Source of the DNA: Alphaproteobacteria bacterium
GTDB lineage: Bacteria > Pseudomonadota > Alphaproteobacteria > Rickettsiales > SXRF01
Assembly: GCA_019243895.1 (NCBI GenBank)
Contig: JAFATP010000183.1
Coordinates: 1 to 8,857 of the forward strand
Length of the DNA: 8,857 nucleotides
Direction: 5' to 3'
Shown here: piece after piece, positions 1-8,857 of the stretch
How the letters are laid out: each line of letters starts with the position of its first letter
Position numbering within the stretch: the first letter of the stretch is position 1
Program-made: the position numbers and the translations under genes
Notes under the pieces: model-generated
The model's input: the letters and a program-made list of their open reading frames with translations, nothing else
Database searches by the model: none
What the model was told of the DNA's origin: nothing

Positions 1-741
1 GCTCCCTTGGCTTAAGCGGGTGCGATGGCGGGATTCTTCCTCCTTGCGCTGCTTTTCCAGCATGCCGATGAGATCCTTCAGGCTGCTCGCCCGCTGGTTA
101 AGATTGGTCAGCCGCGTCTTCACCGCGCTTTGCTCCGAGTCCAGGCGGGCCATCAGGGTTTTGCGCTCATTCAGGCGGTGCGAAAGCTCGATTTGATCCA
201 TTTTCAACTGCTTTTGCTGCGCGCTGGCGTGCGCACGGCTTTCCTTTAAGCGCTGCTGCAGCGCGTCCATCTCCAGCAGCTGCGCATTCAACGCCGCCGA
301 TTCCTGCTTGATAGATGCGGTAAGCGAAGCCAGGATGCGCGAAGCTTTCAGGGTGTTGCCAAGGTCACCCGGCATCAGCAGCGCCGCGCTCGGCGGCATC
401 TGACTCATGCGGATCGCCGCGCTCACCATGGCGGCCAGCGCCGCGCGGTGTTTCTGCAAAACAGCGCCTTTTTCTTCCTGCTGCCGGCTCAGCGCGGCGA
501 TTTTCTCTTCGGAAGCCAGCAGAGAGTTTTCGGTTTCCCGCAGGCTGTGCGCCTTGCGCACCAGCGTGTGCTGCACCTCCGCCAGCGCTTTCTGCGTCTG
601 GGCTTCCTGGGTTGCCAATTCCTGCTGGCGGGCTTTTTCCTGCGCAATGGCCGCTTCGGTTTCTTTCAGCTGATCATGAGCGGAGGGGGCGGCCAAAGCC
701 AGCGACGGCAGCGCGGCTGCCAGCAGGACAAGCTTACGCAT
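1..741 (-). CDS. envC: EnvC-like murein hydrolase activator, N-terminal part (cut by window edge)
   Basis: The frame is open from an ATG at 741-739 to the left edge: 247 codons and no stop. Residues 1-17 form a signal peptide (MRKLVLLAAALPSLALA, likely cleaved before APS), so the protein should be exported. The rest is highly charged, rich in Gln, Glu, Lys, Ala and Leu, and has no Cys. It reads as two long coiled-coil stretches (about 22-105 and 142-240) around a helical segment at about 106-140 containing SAAIRMSQMPP and LLMPGDLGNT, which resembles EnvC-family proteins. In that family the coiled coil binds the division machinery and a C-terminal degenerate LytM/M23 domain activates amidases. 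That domain would lie beyond the left edge, so whether it is degenerate or an active peptidase cannot be told. The start overlaps the gpmI stop by 8 nt (ATGCGTAA), suggesting translational coupling; no strong ribosome binding site is visible. The gpmI-envC pairing also occurs in E. coli. Confidence 0.82.
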   Translation of the reverse strand, partial: MRKLVLLAAALPSLALAAPSAHDQLKETEAAIAQEKARQQELATQEAQTQKALAEVQHTLVRKAHSLRETENSLLASEEKIAALSRQQEEKGAVLQKHRAALAAMVSAAIRMSQMPPSAALLMPGDLGNTLKASRILASLTASIKQESAALNAQLLEMDALQQRLKESRAHASAQQKQLKMDQIELSHRLNERKTLMARLDSEQSAVKTRLTNLNQRASSLKDLIGMLEKQRKEEESRHRTRLSQGS

Positions 742-2272
742 GTTGCAGCAGGGAGGCGCCGGTCATTTCGGACGGCTGGGGAAGCCGGAGTAGGTCGAGC
801 AACGTCGGCGCGATATCCGCCAACGCGCCTTCGCGCAGGGCGGTGGGCTTTCCCCGCCATTTCTCTCCCACAATCAACACCGGCACCAGATTCAGCGTGT
901 GCGCCGTATGCGGCTGGCCGGTGTGAGCGTCATACATGGCCTCGGCATTGCCGTGATCGGCGGTGATCATCAGCGCGCCGCTCTTGGCGAGTACCGCTTC
1001 CACGAGTTGTCCCAGGCAATGATCCACCGTCTCCACCGCCTTGACGGCGGCGGGCACGTTGCCGGTGTGGCCCACCATGTCGGTATTGGCATAATTGACC
1101 ACGATGAAGTCAAACGCATCGCTTCGGATGGCTTCCAGCAGCCGGTCGGTTACCTCATAAGCCGACATCTCAGGCTTAAGGTCATAAGTGGCCACCTTAG
1201 GCGACGGCACCAGGATGCGGCTTTCGCCGGGAAATTTCTCTTCCCGCCCGCCATTGAAAAAAAACGTCACATGCGCGTATTTTTCGGTTTCGGCGATGCG
1301 CAGCTGCGTCAGCCCCGCCGCCGCCACGATTTCCCCCAGAATATGGGTGAGCGCCTGCGGCGGGAAAAGCGTGGGCATGAATGCGTTCAGATGCTCGGAA
1401 TATTCCACCATGCCGAGCGCGGCGGCGAAGCGTATATGCTTGGCGCGGCTGAATCCATTGAAGGCCGGGTCCAGCAGCGCCTCCAGCATCTCGCGGGCGC
1501 GATCGGCGCGGAAATTGGCCATTAACAGCCCGTCTCCATCAGACATTCCCTGATACCCGCCGATGATATGCGGCAGCAGAAACTCATCGCTGCTTCCCTC
1601 CTGATAGCTTTCGGCGATGGCCGAGGCGGCATCCGCGGCGGAATCGCCGTGGCCGCCGGCAAGGGCGTCATAGGCTTTTTGCACGCGCTCCCAGCGCTTG
1701 TCCCTGTCCATGGCGTAATAGCGTCCGGTAAGCGTGGCGATGCGGACATCCGTTTCCGCCACCGCCTGCTCGAAGCGTTGCACGTATTCACCGGCGCTGC
1801 GCGGCGGCGTGTCGCGCCCGTCCAGAAACCCATGCACCCACACCTTCACCCCCGCTTCCGCCACCATGCGCGCCAAAGAGGCCATGTGCGCTTGATGCGC
1901 ATGCACGCCGCCGGGCGAAAGCAGGCCCAGCAAATGACACGCCCCCCCGCTTTCCTTTAAGCGTGCAATGAATTCGCGCAGCGCCGGGTTGCGGCCAAGC
2001 GAGCCGTCCGCGACCGCGGCGTCGATGCGCGGCAGATCCTGCATCACCACCCGGCCGGAGCCGATATTCATGTGGCCCACTTCGGAATTGCCCATCTGAC
2101 CGGACGGCAGGCCGACAAAGCCTTCGGAGGCATTCAGCACGCCGTGCGGAAATTCGCGCCGCAGCCGCGCCATGACGGGGGTATGCGCCAGCGTAACGGC
2201 ATTATGAGGGGAGGCAGCGTCCTCGCCCCATCCGTCCAGAATGACGAGCATAACGGGTTTGGGTCGCTTCAT
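734..2272 (-). CDS. gpmI: 2,3-bisphosphoglycerate-independent phosphoglycerate mutase
   Basis: Cytosolic enzyme interconverting 3- and 2-phosphoglycerate in glycolysis and gluconeogenesis through a phosphoserine intermediate and two metal ions, conventionally Mn. The 512 residues match the usual length (about 510). Visible motifs, in order: ILDGWG with metal ligand D13; GNSEVGH at 61-67 with the nucleophile S63; HGFLDGRDTPP at 147-157; GRYYAMDRDKRWER at 183-196; the FRADRAR substrate loop at 254-260; KYAHVTFFFNGG at 331-342; ANTDMVGHTG at 395-404 (metal ligands D398 and H402); TADHGNAE at 437-444 (D439, H440); and HTAHTLNLVP at 455-464. All key residues are present, so the enzyme should be active. 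The ATG start lies 9 nt after the phoU stop with only a weak purine stretch upstream, and the end overlaps envC by 8 nt. The gene holds a run of eight T and a run of seven G (coding strand), both in frame. Confidence 0.97.
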   Translation of the reverse strand: MKRPKPVMLVILDGWGEDAASPHNAVTLAHTPVMARLRREFPHGVLNASEGFVGLPSGQMGNSEVGHMNIGSGRVVMQDLPRIDAAVADGSLGRNPALREFIARLKESGGACHLLGLLSPGGVHAHQAHMASLARMVAEAGVKVWVHGFLDGRDTPPRSAGEYVQRFEQAVAETDVRIATLTGRYYAMDRDKRWERVQKAYDALAGGHGDSAADAASAIAESYQEGSSDEFLLPHIIGGYQGMSDGDGLLMANFRADRAREMLEALLDPAFNGFSRAKHIRFAAALGMVEYSEHLNAFMPTLFPPQALTHILGEIVAAAGLTQLRIAETEKYAHVTFFFNGGREEKFPGESRILVPSPKVATYDLKPEMSAYEVTDRLLEAIRSDAFDFIVVNYANTDMVGHTGNVPAAVKAVETVDHCLGQLVEAVLAKSGALMITADHGNAEAMYDAHTGQPHTAHTLNLVPVLIVGEKWRGKPTALREGALADIAPTLLDLLRLPQPSEMTGASLLQHA

Positions 2273-2281
2273 GGCCGAGGC

Positions 2282-2965
2282 TTATTGCTTCAGCAGCGAC
2301 TTATCGGCGGGATGGCCGGTGACAATGTAATGCACGGTCTTGGCGAGGTTGGTGACGTAATCCGCCATGCGCTCGAGATTCTTGGCCATGAACACCACAT
2401 GGGTGCAGGAAGGAATGTTGGCGGCGCTTTCCAGCATCTCGCGCTGCACGGCGGAAAACACGGCATGGTAAAGGTCGTCCACCTCGTCGTCGCGTTTCCA
2501 CACGTCCAGCGCCTTCTGCGCATCGCGCCGTTTCACCGCATCCAGCGCGTCGTTCAGCATATCGGTGACGATGTCCGCCATGTGTTCCAGTGCCGCCAGG
2601 GTTTCCGTGGAGGAATACCCGCCGAGATGCGCGGAGCGCTTCACCACGTTCTTGGCCAGGTCACCGGCGCGCTCCAGCATGGCCGAGATTTTCAGGGCCG
2701 AGGTGACGAAGCGAAGATCCACCGCCAGCGGATTCTGCAGGGCCAGCGTCTCGGTGGCCGCCATTTCCAGCAAGCCCTCCAGCCGGTTAATTTCTTTATC
2801 CTCCGCCTTGGCTTGCATCACCAATGCCTCTTCCCGCATATGCAGCGCCTGCTTGGCGATGCCCGCCAGCACCTGCACGTGCGCGCCCATGGCGAAAATC
2901 AGATCCATCAAATGGGTCAGCTGCTGGTCGTAGCTTTTTAAGGTGTGGGTGCCGAGCGCGTTCAT
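2282..2965 (-). CDS. phoU: PhoU-family phosphate-signalling regulator
   Basis: This 227-residue all-helical protein has the two repeated PhoU domains (about 15-110 and 122-215). Each ends its signature helix with an acidic metal-binding motif: E98-RAG-D102 followed by LAKN, and E198-RMA-D202 followed by VTN. LQNPLAVDLRFVTSALKI at 76-93 is also typical. In known systems PhoU is a peripheral cytoplasmic protein that links the PstSCAB transporter to the PhoR kinase and keeps the Pho regulon off when phosphate is plentiful. The ATG at 2965 was chosen because the PhoU fold starts right after it. The open frame continues upstream to 3106 but there it is only a shadow of rlmH. No strong Shine-Dalgarno is seen; the leader is an AT-rich 23 nt gap. 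Its neighbours are rlmH and gpmI rather than pst or pho genes, which is unusual. It is slightly shorter than E. coli PhoU (241 residues). Confidence 0.93.
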   Translation of the reverse strand: MNALGTHTLKSYDQQLTHLMDLIFAMGAHVQVLAGIAKQALHMREEALVMQAKAEDKEINRLEGLLEMAATETLALQNPLAVDLRFVTSALKISAMLERAGDLAKNVVKRSAHLGGYSSTETLAALEHMADIVTDMLNDALDAVKRRDAQKALDVWKRDDEVDDLYHAVFSAVQREMLESAANIPSCTHVVFMAKNLERMADYVTNLAKTVHYIVTGHPADKSLLKQ

Positions 2966-2988
2966 TGTCTTAACTCTATAACATAATT

Positions 2989-3447
2989 CTATGACCGGTG
3001 ATACGGGTGATTGTTTAATAAAGTGTAAGCGCGATACAATTGCTCGGCCATCATGGCGCGTACCAGCATGTGCGGCCAGGTGGCCCGCCCGAAGGAAAGC
3101 ACGCAATCGGCGCGCGAAAGCTGTGAGTGGTCGAGCCCGTCCGCCCCGCCGATGATAATGCCCAGCGTGCCCGCACCGGCGCTTTGCCAGCGGCTAAGCA
3201 GGCGCGCAAACTCCTCGCTGGAGAGCAATTCTCCCTGCTCATCCAGGGCCATCATGCGCTCCGCTGCGGCGCAGGCTTCCAGCAGCAGCCGGGTTTCCTC
3301 CGCCTTCTTTCGCGTGGCGGCGACGGCTTTTTTAAGTTCGATTTCCTTTAATTCCAGTTTCCACGGCAGGCGTCGCGCAAAATCATGATAAACGTCTTGA
3401 AGCGCGCCGGGCCTGGCTTTGCCGATGGCGGCGAGGTGGATGCGCAC
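2989..3447 (-). CDS. rlmH: 23S rRNA pseudouridine-1915 N3-methyltransferase RlmH
   Basis: SPOUT-class methyltransferase that, in characterised bacteria, methylates pseudouridine 1915 (E. coli numbering) in helix 69 of 23S rRNA on assembled 70S ribosomes, using S-adenosylmethionine. The 152 residues fit the family (155 in E. coli). Visible are MALDEQGELLSSEEFA at 66-81, the cofactor loop IIIGGADGL at 97-105, and the C-terminal knot signature from S118 through ATWPHMLVR (122-130), AEQLYRA (134-140) and NNHPYHR (145-151). The start is GTG at 3447-3445, 3 nt after the rsfS stop, with no strong ribosome binding site, so translation is probably coupled to rsfS. Pairing with rsfS is common across bacteria and groups two late large-subunit factors. 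Confidence 0.97.
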   Translation of the reverse strand: MRIHLAAIGKARPGALQDVYHDFARRLPWKLELKEIELKKAVAATRKKAEETRLLLEACAAAERMMALDEQGELLSSEEFARLLSRWQSAGAGTLGIIIGGADGLDHSQLSRADCVLSFGRATWPHMLVRAMMAEQLYRAYTLLNNHPYHRS

Positions 3448-3450
3448 GGA

Positions 3451-3837
3451 TTAAGCCAGAACGAGATCCGCGCGGCTTGGCGTCTCCGGCATCGGCACTG
3501 ACCACATTTTTTCCAGATTGTAGTGGCGGCGTATCTCGGGCCGGAAGATGTGCACTACGATGTCGCCTGCGTCCACCAGCACCCAGTCGCAGGCATCCTT
3601 GCCTTCCACCGTTGTTTGGGATAATCCGAGCGCCTTGAGAGCCGCCACCACATAATCGGCCAGGCTGGCGACATGGCGCGCCGACGTGCCGCTGCAAATA
3701 ATCATGCGGTCGGCAAAATCCGCTTTTCCGGTGAGATTAATGTTCAGAATATCTTCAGCCTTACGGTCGTCCAAGGTGCGGACGATCAATGCTTCCAGCT
3801 GGCTTAAAGGAATCCGCGCTGGCGGAGAGAGGTTCAA
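3451..3837 (-). CDS. rsfS: Ribosome silencing factor RsfS (Iojap/DUF143 family)
   Basis: Small protein of 128 residues that in other bacteria binds ribosomal protein L14 (uL14) on the 50S subunit and blocks subunit joining when nutrients run short. The family core is complete: DRMIICSGTSARHV at 43-56, VEGKDACDWVLVDAGDIVVHIF at 77-98, PEIRRHYNLEKMW at 100-112. The N terminus (about 1-12) is a short non-conserved lead-in. The assigned start is TTG at 3837-3835. A strong AAAGGAG lies upstream at 3849-3855, 11 nt from the TTG. An ATA codon directly before the TTG would be spaced 8 nt from it, so the exact start is uncertain by one residue. The gene follows a hairpin in the nadD-rsfS gap and is 3 nt from rlmH. 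Confidence 0.96.
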   Translation of the reverse strand: MNLSPPARIPLSQLEALIVRTLDDRKAEDILNINLTGKADFADRMIICSGTSARHVASLADYVVAALKALGLSQTTVEGKDACDWVLVDAGDIVVHIFRPEIRRHYNLEKMWSVPMPETPSRADLVLA

Positions 3838-3848
3838 TATGGTGGTTA

Positions 3849-3855
3849 CTCCTTT
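3849..3855 (-). promoter_or_regulatory. Strong Shine-Dalgarno for rsfS
   Basis: On the minus strand the bases read AAAGGAG, an almost full match to the anti-Shine-Dalgarno. The spacing is 11 nt to the TTG start of rsfS or 8 nt to the ATA just before it. It is one of the clearest ribosome binding sites in the window and shows that rsfS can be initiated independently of nadD. Confidence 0.7.
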
Positions 3856-3859
3856 CTAT

Positions 3860-3880
3860 ACGGCTGTTTATTACAGCCGT
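3860..3880 (-). repeat. Perfect intercistronic hairpin between nadD and rsfS
   Basis: An inverted repeat with two exact 8-base arms, ACGGCTGT and ACAGCCGT, around a 5-base loop (AATAA on the transcribed strand). It begins 10 nt after the nadD stop codon and ends 4 nt before the rsfS Shine-Dalgarno. Neither side is followed by a run of T, so it does not look like a standard intrinsic terminator in either direction. More likely roles are 3'-end protection or processing of the upstream message, or setting relative expression of rsfS. The role is inferred; the pairing is seen directly. Confidence 0.7.
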
Positions 3881-3890
3881 TACATAAGCA

Positions 3891-4568
3891 TTATATCGCA
3901 CTCTCAGGGGGTTTGGAAGGGAGAATTTTTGACGGAAAAAGGGAAAGACCGTGGCGCAGCGCGGTGGCGGAATGGGGATCCCGGCGCATATGGACATACG
4001 CCCAGGCGGGAGGGGCCGTTTGCATCAGCACTCCCGCCGGGACGCGCCGCGCGGTAAAACGCAACGCAGCCTTCGCACGCAGCGCCGTATGAGAGAAAGG
4101 CGCGCGGTCAAACACCGCGATGCGTGTGTCTGAAAATATCATAATCCATTGTTTCCAAAGACGGAATTGCGCGAGATTGTCGGCGCCCATCAGCCACGCG
4201 AAGCAAACCCGGGAATAGCGGCGCTTCAGCTGGCGCAGCGTGTCGATGGTATACCGCGTCCCTAATGCATGTTCAATGGCCGTCACCACGATGCGGGGTT
4301 CCGCGGCGGCAATGACCCGCGCCTGGGCCAGCCGCGTGGCGTAATCCTCCAGCTCTCCCAACGGTTTCAGGGGATTGCGGGGAGAAACGATCCACCACAC
4401 CTCGTCCAACTCCAGGCGGCGGATGGCTTCGCGGCTGATATGCAGGTGCCCGGCATGGGCCGGGTTGAATGAGCCCCCGAGCAGCCCCACCCTTTGGCGG
4501 CAGTGCAGGGGGCGTAAGCTCCGCTGCGATAGGTTTTGCGTATTCAGGCTTTTGCCGCCGGCGGTCAA
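3891..4568 (-). CDS. nadD: Nicotinate-nucleotide adenylyltransferase
   Basis: Cytosolic enzyme joining nicotinate mononucleotide and ATP to give deamido-NAD and pyrophosphate, the penultimate step of NAD synthesis. The 225 residues carry the nucleotidyltransferase signature GLLGGSFNPAHAGHLHIS (28-45, catalytic H38-A-G-H41), the substrate stretch WIVSPRNPLKP at 59-69, LMGADNLAQF at 126-135, and a C-terminal SATALR at 200-205, close to the family SSTxIR motif. The start is TTG at 4568-4566, whose bases overlap the proA TGA stop as TTGA; an AGG lies about 8 nt upstream. This leaves about 26 residues before the catalytic domain. No ATG lies between the TTG and the catalytic motif; a GTG at residue 27 is possible but sits too close to GLLGG to be likely. 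The overlap points to coupling with proA. Confidence 0.95.
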   Translation of the reverse strand: MTAGGKSLNTQNLSQRSLRPLHCRQRVGLLGGSFNPAHAGHLHISREAIRRLELDEVWWIVSPRNPLKPLGELEDYATRLAQARVIAAAEPRIVVTAIEHALGTRYTIDTLRQLKRRYSRVCFAWLMGADNLAQFRLWKQWIMIFSDTRIAVFDRAPFSHTALRAKAALRFTARRVPAGVLMQTAPPAWAYVHMRRDPHSATALRHGLSLFPSKILPSKPPESAI

Positions 4569-5845
4569 GTCCGAACCTGGCCTGTGCCGTGCACCACGTA
4601 TTTATAGGTGGTAAGCTGCTCGGCGCCCACCGGCCCGCGCGCGTGCAGCCTGCCGGTGGCGATGCCGATTTCCGCGCCGAAGCCGAACTCGCCGCCATCG
4701 GCGAACTGGGTTGAGGCGTTATGCATGACGATGGCGCTGTCCACCTGGCGCAGGAACGCGCGCGCCGCCGAATTGTCCTCGGTGATGATGGCGTCCGTGT
4801 GGTGCGAACCGTAGGCGTTGATGTGCTCAATGGCTGCTTGCAGTCCGCTGACCGTTTTAATCGAGAGGACAGCATCCAGATATTCCTTGCTCCAGTCTTC
4901 TTCCGTCGCCGCGCGAATGCGTTTATCCGCCGCGCGCGCTCTTTCATCGCCGCGCAGCTCGCAGCCTTTCTCGATCAAGGGCGCGATCAGTCCCGGCAGC
5001 ATGAAAATGGCCGCCTCGTCGATCAATAGCGATTCGGTGGCGCCGCAAATGCCGGTTCGGCGCATTTTAGCGTTCAGCAGCACGTCGCGCGCCAGCTGTG
5101 CATCGGCCTTGGCATGAATATAGGTGTGGCAGTTGCCGTCCAGATGCAGCAGCGTCGGCACGCGGCTTTCGCGTTGCACTTTTTCGCACAGCGACTTGCC
5201 GCCGCGTGGGATAATGACGTCGATAATGCCGGTCATGCCGAGCATTTCGGTGACGGCCTCGCGGTCGCGCACCGGCACCATCTGCACCGCCGATTCCGGC
5301 AGCCCGGCGTCCTGCAATCCCTGGCGGATGCAGGAAACGATCGCTTCCGAGGAATGCAGGCTCTCCGAGCCGCCCCGAAGAATGCAGGCATTGCCGGATT
5401 TGATGCAGAGCGCCGCCGCGTCTGCCGTTACATTCGGCCGCGCTTCGTAAATAATGCCGATGACGCCCAACGGAATGCTGACGCGCTGGATAACCAGCCC
5501 GTTGGGGCGCTCCCATTCATCGACGATGCGATTGACCGGATCGGGCAGGGTGGCGACCGTCTCCAGCGCTTGCGCCATGCCTTCGATGCGCTCGGGCGTC
5601 AGTAGCAGCCGGTCCAGCATGGCGCCGCGCACCTCATGCTCCCGCGCGTAAGCGATGTCGCGCTCATTGGCGGAGAGGATTTCGGCCACGCGTTCGCGCA
5701 GGCTCATCGCCGCGCCCACCAGCGCCATGTCTTTCTGCTCGTTGCGCGCTTCGCTTAGGCGCATATAGGCCGCTCGCGCCGTTTTGCCCATCGCGCGCAT
5801 GACGGAAGGAATATTCTGCTCAGGCAAGGAAGCGGCTGCTTTCAT
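4565..5845 (-). CDS. proA: Gamma-glutamyl phosphate reductase (proline synthesis step 2)
   Basis: NADPH-dependent reductase of the aldehyde dehydrogenase superfamily that converts gamma-glutamyl phosphate to glutamate semialdehyde, which cyclises to pyrroline-5-carboxylate. At 426 residues it is slightly longer than E. coli ProA (417). Visible features: PLGVIGIIYEARPNVT at 125-140; KSGNACILRGGSE at 149-161; IIPRGGKSL at 211-219; LHLDGNCHTYIH at 233-244; the catalytic loop RRTGICGATESLL at 262-274 with nucleophile C267; and near the end FGFGAEIGIATGRLHARGPVG. No key residue is missing. The ATG at 5845 is preceded by AAAGGA at 5860-5865 (14 nt away, rather far) and a nearer GAG at 7 nt. A 98 nt AT-rich gap separates it from proB, so it may have its own promoter; its end overlaps nadD by 4 nt. 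Confidence 0.97.
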   Translation of the reverse strand: MKAAASLPEQNIPSVMRAMGKTARAAYMRLSEARNEQKDMALVGAAMSLRERVAEILSANERDIAYAREHEVRGAMLDRLLLTPERIEGMAQALETVATLPDPVNRIVDEWERPNGLVIQRVSIPLGVIGIIYEARPNVTADAAALCIKSGNACILRGGSESLHSSEAIVSCIRQGLQDAGLPESAVQMVPVRDREAVTEMLGMTGIIDVIIPRGGKSLCEKVQRESRVPTLLHLDGNCHTYIHAKADAQLARDVLLNAKMRRTGICGATESLLIDEAAIFMLPGLIAPLIEKGCELRGDERARAADKRIRAATEEDWSKEYLDAVLSIKTVSGLQAAIEHINAYGSHHTDAIITEDNSAARAFLRQVDSAIVMHNASTQFADGGEFGFGAEIGIATGRLHARGPVGAEQLTTYKYVVHGTGQVRT

Positions 5846-5943
5846 AACGCGTCTCGGATTCCTTTACATCTACCGGTATAATATAAGATGCTTACTTAAT
5901 TACTAATTATACCCCGGTGCCGCAAGGGGACATCCATTATATA
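5846..5943 (-). promoter_or_regulatory. AT-rich proB-proA gap with candidate internal promoter
   Basis: This 98 nt gap has 39 G or C bases (about 40 percent), and its core at 5877-5910 has only 5 in 34. On the minus strand a candidate sigma-70-like promoter reads TTAGTA (5901-5906), 17 nt, then TATTAT (5878-5883). A perfect TATAAT also occurs at 5906-5911 but lacks a believable -35 box. The -35 match is weak (3 of 6), so the promoter is an inference resting mainly on composition. A CCCC/GGGG pairing (5912-5915 with 5926-5929) is too short to call a terminator. Confidence 0.4.

Positions 5944-8857
<2,914 letters not shown>

Noticed and set aside
237..1963. A shared 15-base string (coding CGCTTAAAGGAAAGC) in envC and gpmI
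   Set aside because: Both copies encode Arg-Leu-Lys-Glu-Ser in frame within normal protein context; flanks differ, so chance or codon preference is enough.
2072..2941. A 289-codon open frame on the plus strand opposite gpmI and phoU
   Set aside because: It is antisense to two clearly conserved genes, is rich in His, Gly, Gln and Arg as expected for a GC-rich shadow frame, and has no recognisable motif.
2966..3106. Extension of the phoU frame upstream to 3106
   Set aside because: It overlaps the conserved C terminus of rlmH in another frame; the PhoU fold begins right after the ATG at 2965.
4273..4947. Minus-strand 224-codon frame overlapping proA and nadD
   Set aside because: Out-of-frame shadow of two well-supported genes, with low-complexity Arg/Pro/Ser-rich sequence.
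5912..5929. CCCC/GGGG pairing after proB as a terminator
   Set aside because: Four base pairs with a 10-base loop and no T-run directly after it; too weak.

Overview
No obviously new system is visible in this window. It is a dense run of well-known housekeeping genes with a few unusual junctions. The DNA looks GC-rich (about 60 percent by eye). The leftward order obgE-proB-proA-nadD-rsfS-rlmH, leading to an EnvC-type gene, is from general knowledge a typical alphaproteobacterial arrangement. The EF-Tu sequence ([15 protein letters not shown] near the N terminus) and the ProA active-site stretch RRTGICGATES fit the same class. I cannot name a genus.

Layout. Nine genes lie on the minus strand and read from right to left: obgE (7046-8062), proB (5944-7056), proA (4565-5845), nadD (3891-4568), rsfS (3451-3837), rlmH (2989-3447), phoU (2282-2965), gpmI (734-2272) and an envC-like gene (1-741, cut by the left edge). 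One gene, tuf (8162-8857, cut by the right edge), lies on the plus strand and diverges from obgE. Most junctions overlap or are very short: obgE/proB 11 nt overlap, proA/nadD 4 nt overlap, rsfS/rlmH 3 nt gap, rlmH/phoU 23 nt, phoU/gpmI 9 nt, gpmI/envC 8 nt overlap. This suggests cotranscription. Only three gaps could carry regulation: the 99 nt obgE-tuf divergent gap, a 98 nt AT-rich proB-proA gap, and a 53 nt nadD-rsfS gap holding a perfect 8-bp hairpin. No stretch longer than 300 bases lacks a gene. I see no tRNA, rRNA, CRISPR array, insertion sequence or phage gene.

How the genes work together. ObgE, RsfS and RlmH act on the large ribosomal subunit (assembly GTPase, silencing/anti-association factor, 23S rRNA methyltransferase), and EF-Tu delivers aminoacyl-tRNA. 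ProB and ProA are the first two steps of proline synthesis; ProC is not in the window. NadD makes the dinucleotide precursor of NAD. GpmI is a glycolytic/gluconeogenic mutase. The EnvC-like protein should act in the periplasm on peptidoglycan turnover at division. PhoU, a phosphate-signalling regulator, is the outlier: it sits between rlmH and gpmI with no pst or phoBR gene nearby. Four of the ten genes use non-ATG starts (GTG in proB and rlmH, TTG in nadD and rsfS).
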